Below are positions 17,803 through 27,460 of a stretch of 64,000 nt of DNA, piece after piece; the stretch's first letter is position 1, and every line of letters begins with the position of its first letter. The position numbers and the translations under genes are program-made. The notes under the pieces are model-generated. The model had not been told where the DNA came from, searched no databases, and saw only the letters and a program-made list of their open reading frames with translations. The DNA comes from Bordetella genomosp. 5. Its GTDB lineage: Bacteria; Pseudomonadota; Gammaproteobacteria; Burkholderiales; Burkholderiaceae_B. The DNA is taken from contig NZ_NEVN01000010.1 in assembly GCF_002261475.1 (NCBI RefSeq), forward strand, positions 161,703 to 225,702. Reading direction: 5' to 3'.

Positions 17803-17805
17803 AAT

Positions 17806-17920
17806 AAGGTGTCAGACTACCTTTTCGACGGTTTCGACAGCCTCGAACGAAATAAGGTGTCAGACTACCTTTTCGACGGTTTCGACAGCCTCATCGAAAA
17901 CGCAGTCTGACTCCGGTTTT
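17806..17920. repeat. Palindromic GTCAGACT repeat element, right copy
   Basis: Two direct copies of AAGGTGTCAGACTACCTTTT (17806-17825 and 17854-17873) are each followed by CGACGGTTTCGACAGCCTC. The second continues into an inverted CGCAGTCTGACTCCGGTTTT copy (17897-17920). The 66-bp palindrome at 17854-17920 is nearly identical to the one at 17359-17424. The two palindromes bracket the OmpA and RidA remnants. Confidence 0.8.
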
Positions 17921-18079
17921 CCGCGGGCAACAACCAAAACTGGCCGCTTACGGCCAGTAGCGGTCATTACAAGGCAGTCTTGGATTTGGGAAAATTCCAT
18001 CTCGTAAGCCCCGCCCCTTGTCCAACATGGTTCCGACCAGGTCGTTAGAATATTCGGACCTATAGTTTGCAGGCCCGCA

Positions 18080-19807
18080 ATGGTTCTTCTGTCTTACGCG
18101 AGATCGGTCCGAGAAATGGCACGACATATACACCAACCATTAGCTACCGCGATCCACCGGCCTACGCCAGCTCATCTGGCGGAAATGCTCGACAGTCTGA
18201 GCGACGGATTCATGTCGATAGACAAGTCTTGGCGTTTCACGTACCTCAACGAGACCGCCGAGCGATATTTGCAGCAGGACCGGAAAAACCTCCTCGGACG
18301 CGGAATCTGGGAGTGCTACCCGGACTTGGTAAACTCCGGCTACTACCGAATCTATCGACAGACTGCTGCGACAGGACTTCCCGGGAGTCACACGGGCTAT
18401 TACCCCCCGCTCCGCACTTGGTTCGAAGCGCGCTCATTTCGCCACGATGAGGGCATTACCGTACTTTTTCGCGACGTCACGCGCGAACACGAGCACGCTG
18501 CCCAGTTGGAGTTTGAAGCGAATCATGATTATCTGACCGGGCTGGCGAATCGACGCAGCTGCATGGAAGCGCTGTCTCGCGCGGTAGCTGAAGCTGCCTT
18601 GTTAAGCACGCCGAACGGCTTTTCTGTCGCCGTGCTATTTGTCGATTTGGACCATCTCAAGGAGGTCAACGACGCGTTCGGCCATGCTGTCGGTGATGAA
18701 CTGCTGCGCAATTTTTCGATACGGCTGACCGCAAGTCTCGGCCCTCCCTATTTTGCTGCGCGCGTAGGCGGCGACGAGTTTGTTGTACTTTTGCGCAACA
18801 CCACGAAAGACGCGGCAGAAGCGTGCGCATCTTCGGTGCTTGACACGCTTGCGATGCCGTTCGAAATAGGCGGCCTAGCGATCTCGCTGTCCGCCAGCAT
18901 TGGTATCGCGCTAATGGGAGACGATCCGAAGTCCGCCGAGACATTGCTGAGCCATGCCGATACGGCCATGTACGCAGCCAAATCGGCAGGCGGACTTAAA
19001 GTGCGCACGTATGACGTGATACTGGACCGGGGCATGCGCAACCGTGTCGCATTGCGCTCCGATCTCCGTGCGGCATTTGCGGAGAACCAGTTCGAACTGC
19101 ATTTTCAACCTCAGATCGCACTATCGGACGCCTCCCTGATCGGCGCTGAAGCACTCCTTCGCTGGCGTCATCCCGAACGTGGTTTACTGACACCTGCCGC
19201 GTTCTTGGCTTTGCTGCTGGAGTCTCCCTATGAAGGCAAACTTGTGGAATGGCTGCTCAATGCGGTTTGTCTGCATATCGCGGAATGGCAACGGATGGGC
19301 GTCATCGTCCCGCGAATCAGCCTGAATCTATCGGCTCGGCAACTACTCGATATGGGGCTTGCAGATCGAATTCACCATGTCGTCACCAAACACGGCATCC
19401 CCGTTTCCGTGCTTGATGTGGAAATCACGGAGGACTGCTTGGTAAGCGATATCGAAATGGCGACTTCAGTTCTCGCCACGCTGAAACGAGCTGGATTATC
19501 GACGTCACTTGACGACTTCGGCGCGGGATACTCAAGTTTGAGCTACCTGGTCCGACTGCCTGTCGACACACTAAAGATCGACAAATCCTTTGTCCGCGGG
19601 CTGGCCGCGTCAGACAAGGCCTCGGCGGTGATTCGAGGCATTGTGGGTCTCGCTCGCTCTCTCGGCATGAAAACTATCGCCGAGGGGGTCGAACACCAAT
19701 GCCAGGCTGATGCATTGAAGGCCGCGGGCTGCGACTCCATCCAGGGTTATCTGGTCAGCCATCCGTTGAGTTCAGACGCCTTTGTCGAGTTTCTGCGACG
19801 AGGGTGA
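18080..19807 (+). CDS. PAS-GGDEF-EAL cyclic-di-GMP enzyme
   Basis: The protein is 575 aa with no membrane span, so it is cytoplasmic. A PAS sensor covers about 30-145 (MLDSLSDGFMSIDKSWRFTYLNETAERY, ending in TVLFRDVTREHEHAAQLE). The diguanylate cyclase domain is at about 150-315 with an intact RVGGDEF site; no RxxD inhibitory site is seen before it. The phosphodiesterase domain (about 325-570) keeps GAEALLRW, NLSARQL, EITE, DDFGAGYSSLSYL, TLKIDKSF and EGVE, so both activities are possible. Two starts (18080 and 18116) are in frame and neither has a strong ribosome binding site. Base composition is visibly less G/C-rich than the flanking core genes, and it lies beside the arsenic operon, so it may have arrived with it. 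Confidence 0.88.
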   Translation: MVLLSYARSVREMARHIHQPLATAIHRPTPAHLAEMLDSLSDGFMSIDKSWRFTYLNETAERYLQQDRKNLLGRGIWECYPDLVNSGYYRIYRQTAATGLPGSHTGYYPPLRTWFEARSFRHDEGITVLFRDVTREHEHAAQLEFEANHDYLTGLANRRSCMEALSRAVAEAALLSTPNGFSVAVLFVDLDHLKEVNDAFGHAVGDELLRNFSIRLTASLGPPYFAARVGGDEFVVLLRNTTKDAAEACASSVLDTLAMPFEIGGLAISLSASIGIALMGDDPKSAETLLSHADTAMYAAKSAGGLKVRTYDVILDRGMRNRVALRSDLRAAFAENQFELHFQPQIALSDASLIGAEALLRWRHPERGLLTPAAFLALLLESPYEGKLVEWLLNAVCLHIAEWQRMGVIVPRISLNLSARQLLDMGLADRIHHVVTKHGIPVSVLDVEITEDCLVSDIEMATSVLATLKRAGLSTSLDDFGAGYSSLSYLVRLPVDTLKIDKSFVRGLAASDKASAVIRGIVGLARSLGMKTIAEGVEHQCQADALKAAGCDSIQGYLVSHPLSSDAFVEFLRRG

Positions 19808-19855
19808 CGGCAGAACGTGGGGCGTTGCGCTTTCGTGTGGGTGGTGAGTTTCACG

Positions 19856-19870
19856 GTCGGCTTTGGATCG
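19856..19870. repeat. Left copy of GTCGGCTTTGG(A/G)TCG flanking ars operon
   Basis: GTCGGCTTTGGATCG here and GTCGGCTTTGGGTCG at 24825-24839 match at 14 of 15 positions in the same orientation, just outside the first and last ars genes. They could be remains of a duplicated target or of a mobile unit. Similar sequences recur in other genomes, so chance or an unrelated repeat family is possible. Confidence 0.4.
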
Positions 19871-19965
19871 TCATCGGCCGGCCATCGAGGGCGGCTCGCG
19901 GCCAGGAGCTGCCACTCGCGTTTCCGGTGAACGCTTGATCGTGCCTGATCGTCCAAAGTAGCTTT

Positions 19966-19995
19966 TTATTCAATATTTGTTGTATGATTGAATAA
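19966..19995. promoter_or_regulatory. Probable ArsR operator
   Basis: TTATTCAAT (19966-19974) and ATTGAATAA (19987-19995) form a perfect 9-bp inverted repeat with a 12-bp spacer, in an A/T-rich island just before the operon. ArsR dimers bind such ATTCAA/TTGAAT palindromes. The right arm reaches the first base of the arsR ATG, and no Shine-Dalgarno sequence is visible, so the transcript may be nearly leaderless. Confidence 0.65.
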
Positions 19996-20321
19996 TGAAT
20001 GAAGATCAAGCCATTTCCGCTCTCGCAGGCCTTGCCCATCCTCAGCGGCTACGCACGTTCCGCGCCCTGGTTGTGGCCGGGCCTCTCGGCCTCACGCCCA
20101 GCGTGCTTGCCGACCAACTCGGCGTTGCAAGGAACGCATTGTCCTTTCACCTGAAGGAGCTAGCCCATGCCGGCTTGGTGAGCGTCGAGCAACAGGGCCG
20201 CAACCTAATCTATCGCGCCGACTTTTCCCAAATGAATGGGTTGCTCGGCTACCTCACCGAACACTGTTGCGAAGGTGCGCCCTGCGAGGCTTCCGCCATC
20301 GCCAACTGCACGACCAGCTAA
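19995..20321 (+). CDS. arsR: ArsR-family arsenic-responsive repressor
   Basis: The protein is 108 aa. The winged helix-turn-helix reads LAHPQRLRTFRALVVAG, SVLADQLGVARNALSFHLKEL and GLVSVEQQGRNLIYRADF. Unlike the R773 repressor, which has cysteines in the DNA-binding helix, the thiols here are at the C-terminus (EHCCEGAPCE, residues about 90-99). This matches the Acidithiobacillus/Corynebacterium-type C-terminal As(III) site. Binding of trivalent arsenic should release the operator and switch on the seven-gene operon. ArsI starts 13 bp after the stop. Confidence 0.93.
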   Translation: MNEDQAISALAGLAHPQRLRTFRALVVAGPLGLTPSVLADQLGVARNALSFHLKELAHAGLVSVEQQGRNLIYRADFSQMNGLLGYLTEHCCEGAPCEASAIANCTTS

Positions 20322-20334
20322 CCGGGAGTTCCCC

Positions 20335-20814
20335 ATGAAGCGCTTTCATGTTCATTTGCACGTCGACGACTTGGACAGAAACATCGGCTTCTACTCCCGG
20401 TTGTTCGCGCAGGAGCCTGCACGCGTCGAATCGGATTACGCAAAGTGGATGCTTGACGACCCTCCAGTGAATTTCGCTATATCAACGCGCGGCGCTGGCG
20501 GAGGCGTAGACCATTTCGGGATTCAAGCCGATAGCGCGGAGGAACTGGAGGCGTTGAAGTCCAGCGCTGAGGCTGCCCGCTTGGTCCTAGAGGATCAGGG
20601 GGAAGGATCCTGCTGCTACGCCCGCAGCGAGAAATACTGGATCACAGATCCACAAGGTCTGGCCTGGGAACACTTCCACACGCTCGGCACCATTCTGACC
20701 TATGGCGCGCCAGCCGGCCAGGCCACCGCACCGATCTGCTCTGCACCGCCGGTGAAAGCGCCGGCGCCCACTAGTTGCTGCACCCCGAAGGCAACCATCT
20801 CCACTCGCTGCTGA
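20335..20814 (+). CDS. arsI: ArsI/CadI-family C-As lyase (vicinal-oxygen-chelate dioxygenase)
   Basis: The protein is 159 aa, a single glyoxalase/dioxygenase fold. HVHLHVDDLDRNIGFYSRLF opens it, with the first metal histidine. VDHFGIQ holds the second, and WEHFHT the glutamate. The vicinal cysteine pair CCYARSEKYW near residues 95-104 is the mark of ArsI, where it binds trivalent methyl- or phenylarsenicals before the iron site cleaves the C-As bond with O2. A further cysteine-rich tail (CSAPP...SCCTPKA...RC) may help to hold arsenic. The start at 20335 aligns with the family's MKRFHVH N-terminus. The gene is also annotated in other genomes as cadmium-induced CadI. Confidence 0.88.
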   Translation: MKRFHVHLHVDDLDRNIGFYSRLFAQEPARVESDYAKWMLDDPPVNFAISTRGAGGGVDHFGIQADSAEELEALKSSAEAARLVLEDQGEGSCCYARSEKYWITDPQGLAWEHFHTLGTILTYGAPAGQATAPICSAPPVKAPAPTSCCTPKATISTRC

Positions 20815-20825
20815 TAGGAATTTCT

Positions 20826-21326
20826 ATGTCGCACCCACCTTTTAACGTGCTGTTCCTTTGCACGGGCAATTCCGCGCGTTCAATTCTGGCCGAAGGGCTG
20901 CTCAATGGACTCAGTCCTGATCGTTTCCGGGCGTACTCCGCCGGCAGCACACCCAAGGGCGAAGTCCATCCCCTGGCACTGAACAATCTCAAATCGTATT
21001 CGCTGCCGACAGGCGGCTACCGTAGCAAGAGCTGGGACGAGTTCGCGGGCCCCGAGGCTCCAAAGATGGACTTCATCATCACGGTGTGCGACAACGCGGC
21101 AGGCGAAGTTTGCCCCGTGTGGCCCGGCCACCCGATGACTGCGCATTGGGGTGTGCCGGACCCTGCCGCGCATGAGGGAAGCGAAGAAGAACGCATCAAG
21201 GCCTTCCACGACGCAGCGCGCATGCTCAAGCGTCGTATCGAACTGTTCCTGTCTTTGTCGCTTGATCGTCTTGACGCCATGTCGCTCCAGACCGAGCTGC
21301 GTGGTATCGGCCAGTCGCGGGAGTAG
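20826..21326 (+). CDS. arsC: Arsenate reductase, low-molecular-weight phosphatase fold
   Basis: The protein is 166 aa. The P-loop LFLCTGNSARSILAE (C-x5-R) near residue 9 is the nucleophilic site of the LMW-PTP/ArsC family. VCDNAAGEVCPVWPG near 85-100 carries two more cysteines that can pass the disulfide to thioredoxin. It reduces As(V) to As(III), which Acr3 then exports. It is one of two unrelated arsenate reductases in the operon. It sits 11 bp after arsI and 4 bp before acr3. Confidence 0.9.
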   Translation: MSHPPFNVLFLCTGNSARSILAEGLLNGLSPDRFRAYSAGSTPKGEVHPLALNNLKSYSLPTGGYRSKSWDEFAGPEAPKMDFIITVCDNAAGEVCPVWPGHPMTAHWGVPDPAAHEGSEEERIKAFHDAARMLKRRIELFLSLSLDRLDAMSLQTELRGIGQSRE

Positions 21327-21330
21327 TCCG

Positions 21331-22410
21331 ATGACGTCCAATACTCAGGCGGCGCCGGCTCCGCGCCAACGCCCAGGGATGAGTGTATTCGAGCGCTACC
21401 TCACGCTTTGGGTCTTCCTTTGCATCGTGTTGGGCGTAACGCTGGGCCAGCTCATGCCGTCGTTGTTCCAGACGATTGGACGCCTAGAAATCGCCCAGGT
21501 AAACCTGCCAGTTGGAATCCTGATTTGGGTGATGATCATTCCGATGCTGCTCAAGGTGGACTTCGGTGCACTAGGCCAGGTCAAGCAGCATTGGCGCGGC
21601 ATCGGCGTGACGCTCTTCATCAACTGGGCCGTCAAGCCTTTCTCGATGGCCTTCCTGGGGTGGCTTTTCATCCGCCAAATTTTCTCCCCTTGGTTGCCCT
21701 CCGACCAATTGGATAGCTACATCGCCGGCCTGATTCTCCTGGCCGCGGCGCCGTGTACTGCCATGGTCTTCGTCTGGAGCCGGTTGACCGGTGGCGATCC
21801 GGTCTTCACGCTGTCCCAGGTGGCTCTGAACGACACAATCATGGTGTTCGCCTTCGCGCCCGTGGTTGGACTATTGCTGGGTCTTTCGGCCATCACCGTT
21901 CCGTGGGACACGCTCTTGGTGTCAGTCGGGCTGTACATCGTGATTCCGGTCATCCTCGCCCAGCTCTGGCGCCGCGCACTGCTTCGCCGCGGCCAAATGG
22001 CGTTTGAAGCGGCGCTGGAGCGAATCGGGCCGTTCTCGATGGCGGCGCTGCTCCTGACGCTGTTGCTGTTGTTCGCATTCCAGGGCGAAGCCATCATCGG
22101 CCAACCTCTGGTGATCGCAATGCTGGCCGTGCCGATCCTCATCCAGGTGTTCTTCAACTCGGGCTTGGCGTACTGGCTCAACCGCCGCGTTGGAGAGAAG
22201 CACAACATTGCGTGCCCATCTGCACTTATCGGGGCATCCAACTTCTTTGAGCTTGCCGTCGCCGCCGCGATCAGCCTGTTCGGATTCCAGTCTGGCGCTG
22301 CCCTGGCTACTGTCGTGGGCGTGCTTATTGAGGTGCCCGTGATGTTGCTGGTCGTACGGATCGTCAATCAGAGCAAAGGCTGGTACGACGCCGGCGCCAA
22401 GCGGAACTGA
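21331..22410 (+). CDS. acr3: ACR3-family arsenite efflux permease
   Basis: The protein is 359 aa with about ten membrane spans (bile acid:sodium symporter fold). The family signature LILLAAAPCTAMVFVWSRLTGGDP near residues 133-156 includes the conserved cysteine of span 4 that binds As(III). SVFERYLTLWVFLCIVLGVTLGQ opens span 1. Driven by the proton gradient, it exports arsenite from the cytoplasm. The start at 21331 follows the arsC stop by 4 bp; the frame is open further up but overlaps arsC. Some annotations call this gene arsB, although it is not of the ArsB family. Confidence 0.93.
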   Translation: MTSNTQAAPAPRQRPGMSVFERYLTLWVFLCIVLGVTLGQLMPSLFQTIGRLEIAQVNLPVGILIWVMIIPMLLKVDFGALGQVKQHWRGIGVTLFINWAVKPFSMAFLGWLFIRQIFSPWLPSDQLDSYIAGLILLAAAPCTAMVFVWSRLTGGDPVFTLSQVALNDTIMVFAFAPVVGLLLGLSAITVPWDTLLVSVGLYIVIPVILAQLWRRALLRRGQMAFEAALERIGPFSMAALLLTLLLLFAFQGEAIIGQPLVIAMLAVPILIQVFFNSGLAYWLNRRVGEKHNIACPSALIGASNFFELAVAAAISLFGFQSGAALATVVGVLIEVPVMLLVVRIVNQSKGWYDAGAKRN

Positions 22411-22413
22411 TTC

Positions 22414-23604
22414 ATGTCCGGCGCTCCGATTCGAGTAGTCGGCACACTGGGAACTGCTCAGACCCTAGCCTGGGCGTCGTCCTACTACTTGCCCGCGATG
22501 TTGGCAGATCCGATAGCCCGCGACCTGGGTGTATCCGCGCCCACGGTGTACGCGGCCTTTTCGATCGCCATGGTCGCATCGGCGTTGGTAGGTCCCTGGG
22601 CAGGACAAGCGATCGATCGTCGCGGCGGGAGAATCGTCCTGGTCAGCACGAGTTTGTTGTTTGCGTCGGGGCTGGGAATGCTTGCCGCCGCTCAAGAGGT
22701 GTGGACAATGGTTGCCGCCTGGCTCGTTACCGGGGTGGCGATGGGATCCGGACTCTACGAAGCGGCCTTCTCCTGCCTGGTGCGCCTGTATGGTCATCAT
22801 GCCCGCGGCGCCATCACCGGGATTACGCTGATTGCTGGGTTCGCCAGCACTGTGGGTTGGCCGCTTTCCGCCTGGATGGAAGCCCAGTTTGGTTGGCGCG
22901 GCGCTTGCCTGGGGTGGGCAGGTTTGCATCTATTGGTCGGCCTGCCTCTGAATGCATGGCTCCCTAGGGCGGCAGACGTCTCAAAGGCAGAAACCCCAAG
23001 TGTCTCCAACAACGCACACGTCCAGTCGTCCCCACCTTCTTCCGAGCCGAAACAGCAGAGGTACGCCACGGCCCTCCTTGCGTTCGTCTTCGCAGCAACG
23101 TGGTTCATCAGCACTGCGATGGCAACGCATTTGCCGCGAATGCTGGAAGCCACAGGCGCGACGCTCACAGCTGCGGTGGCGGTCGGCGCGCTAATCGGTC
23201 CCGCACAGGTGGCTGGACGCCTGCTTGAGTTTGGATTCCTGCGCCAGGTTCATCCGTTGTTGTCAGCCCGGCTGGCGGCGCTTGCGCATCCCGCCGGCGT
23301 TGCGGTGCTGCTGACCGGCGGCCCCGCGATGGCCCCGGTATTCGCCATTCTGCACGGGGCTGGCAACGGCATTCTAACTATTGCCAAGGGCACATTGCCC
23401 CTGGCGCTGTTCGGCCCTCAGGGCTATGGCGCTCGCCAGGGCTGGTTGATGATGCCGGCGCGAATCGCTCAAGCGGCTGCCCCGTTTCTCTTCGGCCTTG
23501 CCTTGGACTCCTTGGGGGCCAACGCGCTGTGGCTATCCGGTGGCATTGGCTTGGCCGCATTCGGCGCGCTTGTGGTGTTGAGAGCGCGGTCCACGGCCAA
23601 TTGA
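22414..23604 (+). CDS. MFS transporter in ars operon
   Basis: The protein is 396 aa with about twelve spans and a hydrophilic loop between the halves (about 188-216, KAETPSVSNNAHVQSSPPS). The start motif TLAWASSYYLPAMLADPIARDLGVS and GPWAGQAIDRRGGRIVL (loop 2-3) are typical MFS signatures. It begins 3 bp after acr3, so it is translated with the resistance genes. ArsK and ArsJ are known MFS proteins of ars operons. ArsJ needs a GAPDH partner, which is absent, so an ArsK-like exporter of trivalent or organic arsenicals is the better guess. Its own substrate is unproven. Confidence 0.8.
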   Translation: MSGAPIRVVGTLGTAQTLAWASSYYLPAMLADPIARDLGVSAPTVYAAFSIAMVASALVGPWAGQAIDRRGGRIVLVSTSLLFASGLGMLAAAQEVWTMVAAWLVTGVAMGSGLYEAAFSCLVRLYGHHARGAITGITLIAGFASTVGWPLSAWMEAQFGWRGACLGWAGLHLLVGLPLNAWLPRAADVSKAETPSVSNNAHVQSSPPSSEPKQQRYATALLAFVFAATWFISTAMATHLPRMLEATGATLTAAVAVGALIGPAQVAGRLLEFGFLRQVHPLLSARLAALAHPAGVAVLLTGGPAMAPVFAILHGAGNGILTIAKGTLPLALFGPQGYGARQGWLMMPARIAQAAAPFLFGLALDSLGANALWLSGGIGLAAFGALVVLRARSTAN

Positions 23605-23635
23605 AAATCTAGCTTTGTATCAACAGAGAGATGTC

Positions 23636-24058
23636 ATGAGCTCCATCACGATCTATCATAACCCTGCCTGCGGGACATCTCGCAATGTCCTCGGGTTGAT
23701 CCGAAATAGCGGCGAAGAGCCGACAATCATCGAGTATCTGAAAACTCCACCCAACGCTGAAACGCTAGGGAAGCTGATTTCCGCTATGGGTATGCCGGCG
23801 CGCGACGTGCTGCGACAAAAGGGAACGCCCTACGATGAACTGGGATTGTCGGATCCGAAATGGACTGAGGAACAGTTGATCGGTTTTATGCTCCAGCATC
23901 CGATCCTGATCAACCGCCCTATCGTGGTGACGCCGCTGGGCACTCGGCTGTGTCGGCCGTCGGAAGCAGTCCTGGACATCCTGCCCCAGGCCCAACGTGG
24001 TGCTTTCAACAAGGAAGACGGCGAGCCTCTGATCGACTCGGAGGGGAATCGTGTCTAA
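23636..24058 (+). CDS. arsC: Arsenate reductase, glutaredoxin-dependent
   Basis: The protein is 140 aa of the plasmid R773 ArsC type. [20 protein letters not shown] carries the catalytic cysteine near residue 12. [17 protein letters not shown] near 93-109 supplies the conserved arginines that bind arsenate. Glutathione and glutaredoxin reduce the enzyme. It duplicates, by a different mechanism, the work of the thioredoxin-type ArsC earlier in the operon. The start at 23636 has AGAGAG about 5 bp upstream. The 3' end overlaps arsH by 8 bp. Confidence 0.93.
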   Translation: MSSITIYHNPACGTSRNVLGLIRNSGEEPTIIEYLKTPPNAETLGKLISAMGMPARDVLRQKGTPYDELGLSDPKWTEEQLIGFMLQHPILINRPIVVTPLGTRLCRPSEAVLDILPQAQRGAFNKEDGEPLIDSEGNRV

Positions 24059-24773
24059 GGTTCTCGCCGATTTGCCCAACGTTGACTCGTCCCTGTTCGC
24101 ACAACCGAGCACGGCCGAGTTGTTTTCACCCGCGCGAGCTACCCATGCGCCTCGCTTCTTGCTGCTGTACGGGTCCTTGCGCGAGCGTTCCTACAGCCAC
24201 TTGGTCGCCGAGGAGGCCGCGCGCCTGCTTCAGGCCCTAGGTGGCGAAACCCGGCTGTTCAACCCCTCCGGGCTGCCGCTGGTCGACGCCGCCAGCGAAG
24301 ACCATCCAAAGGTCCGAGAGCTCCACGAACTGGTCCAATGGGCGGAAGGCATGGTGTGGAGTTCACCAGAGCGCCACGGCGCGATGACGGGATTGATGAA
24401 GACGCAGATCGACTGGATCCCGCTGTCAGTTGGGGCGGTGCGCCCGACGCAAGGCAAGACGCTGGCGGTCACTCAGGTTTCAGGAGGATCGCAGTCATTC
24501 AACGCGGTGAACCAAATGCGGGTTCTGGGGCGTTGGATGCGCATGCTGACCATCCCGAATCAGTCATCGGTCGCGAAGGCTTATCAAGAATTCGACGATG
24601 CCGGTCGAATGAAGCCCTCGCCCTACTATGACCGACTCGTCGACGTCATTGAGGAGCTTATGAAGTTCACCCTACTCACACGCGATGCCGCGCCATACCT
24701 GGTAGACCGCTACAGCGAACGCAAGGAATCTGCCGCGGCCTTGTCCGCACGGACGAGGCAGCAATCGATATAG
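24051..24773 (+). CDS. arsH: ArsH NADPH:FMN oxidoreductase
   Basis: The protein is 240 aa, flavodoxin-like. [24 protein letters not shown] near 41-64 binds the FMN phosphate, and [25 protein letters not shown] near 100-125 is the ArsH signature. ArsH oxidises trivalent methylarsenicals and other organoarsenicals to the less toxic pentavalent form, complementing ArsI. The GTG start overlaps the preceding arsC, which implies translational coupling. It is the last gene of the operon, and no intrinsic terminator is evident after it. Confidence 0.93.
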   Translation: MSKVLADLPNVDSSLFAQPSTAELFSPARATHAPRFLLLYGSLRERSYSHLVAEEAARLLQALGGETRLFNPSGLPLVDAASEDHPKVRELHELVQWAEGMVWSSPERHGAMTGLMKTQIDWIPLSVGAVRPTQGKTLAVTQVSGGSQSFNAVNQMRVLGRWMRMLTIPNQSSVAKAYQEFDDAGRMKPSPYYDRLVDVIEELMKFTLLTRDAAPYLVDRYSERKESAAALSARTRQQSI

Positions 24774-24824
24774 CCCAAGGGGTTCGAGCGCTCAAAATTG
24801 CGCTATCTCGCGCGCTGGAGGAAT

Positions 24825-24839
24825 GTCGGCTTTGGGTCG
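24825..24839. repeat. Right copy of GTCGGCTTTGG(A/G)TCG flanking ars operon
   Basis: This is the partner of the site at 19856-19870, in the same orientation, 52 bp after the arsH stop. See that entry for the reasoning and the doubt. Confidence 0.4.
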
Positions 24840-24891
24840 GATGCAGTCGGTCGGCTCGAGGTACTGTCCGCCCAAGTTACGGCCAAGGTCT

Positions 24892-25169
24892 CAAGTTGAA
24901 TGAAATTCGACATCGGCCGCATACACCGATCTCCTACCCTCAACTTGAATGAACTTTTCGGTGCGAAATCCAAGTTGAATGAACTTTTTGGACAAAAAAC
25001 CAAGTTGAATGAACCAAATAACAGCCGCTGGCTGCGTGCCGATCTAGGGCCCTTTTCTCGTTGAATTTTGGACCTCATAGGCCAAATCGGGATGCAACCC
25101 GCGTGGACTGGTCATCGACACATTTGTCAGCTGCCAACTTGAGTGAACCAAATCTCAAGTTGAATGAAC
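24892..25169. repeat. Six copies of CAAGTTGAATGAAC, possible IS21-type end
   Basis: The 14-mer CA(A/C)(G/C)TTGA(A/G)TGAA(C/A) begins at 24892, 24941, 24971, 25001, 25135 and 25156, all in one orientation. Two copies (24892 and 25156) are followed by TTCGACAT, so read on the minus strand they start TGTCGAA-TTCATTCAACTTG. Multiple short repeats behind a TGT end are typical of IS21-family termini, where IstA binds. No transposase gene is present. The 583-bp gap between arsH and groES holds this repeat zone and, at its right end, the groES promoter; I see no gene in it. Confidence 0.6.
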
Positions 25170-25245
25170 TTCGACATCAGGAATTGGCCCCCACCCGACC
25201 CCAATTCCCCGCCCCACCAAAGATGTAACAGCACCGCCCCTCCCC

Positions 25246-25274
25246 CTTGAACCCTCAGAACTCATCCCTATAAT
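25246..25274 (+). promoter_or_regulatory. groESL promoter (sigma-70/sigma-32 overlap)
   Basis: TTGAAC (25247-25252), 16 bp, then TATAAT (25269-25274) makes a near-consensus vegetative promoter. The same bases read CTTGAA-N14-CCCTATAAT, a fair heat-shock sigma-32 promoter. CIRCE begins at the last base of the -10 box. Confidence 0.8.
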
Positions 25275-25300
25275 TAGCACTCGTCGCCGGTGAGTGCTAA
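25274..25300. promoter_or_regulatory. CIRCE operator (HrcA site)
   Basis: TTAGCACTC (25274-25282), nine bases, then GAGTGCTAA (25292-25300) is a perfect CIRCE element. HrcA bound here would block transcription start. Release under heat shock derepresses groESL. HrcA and sigma-32 control are therefore both likely. Confidence 0.95.
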
Positions 25301-25356
25301 CAGCGCTCCCGCGCTAAACCGATCATTTCTCTCTTCTTTAGAAACAGGAGTTCCTC

Positions 25357-27328
<1,972 letters not shown>

Positions 27329-27383
27329 GTCCCGCTGCACTGCCGGCGCCCCCGCCTCACTGGGGGCAGCCCAAGCAACAAAA

Positions 27384-27416
27384 AGCCTCGCAAGGTTCGC
27401 CTTGCGAGGCTTTTTT
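27384..27416 (+). terminator. Rho-independent terminator of groESL
   Basis: The stem AGCCTCGCAAGG, loop TTCG and matching arm form a 12-bp hairpin. It is preceded by an A-run and followed by TTTTTT, so it could also stop transcription arriving from the opposite side. Confidence 0.93.
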
Positions 27417-27460
27417 CATTGCGCGAAGCGCGGGCCGAGGCGTTGATCCGACGACGCCGC

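Noticed and set aside
24803..25078. Minus-strand 91-codon frame after arsH
   Set aside because: It consists of translated 14-mer repeats (SSFNL-type units) with no family resemblance.
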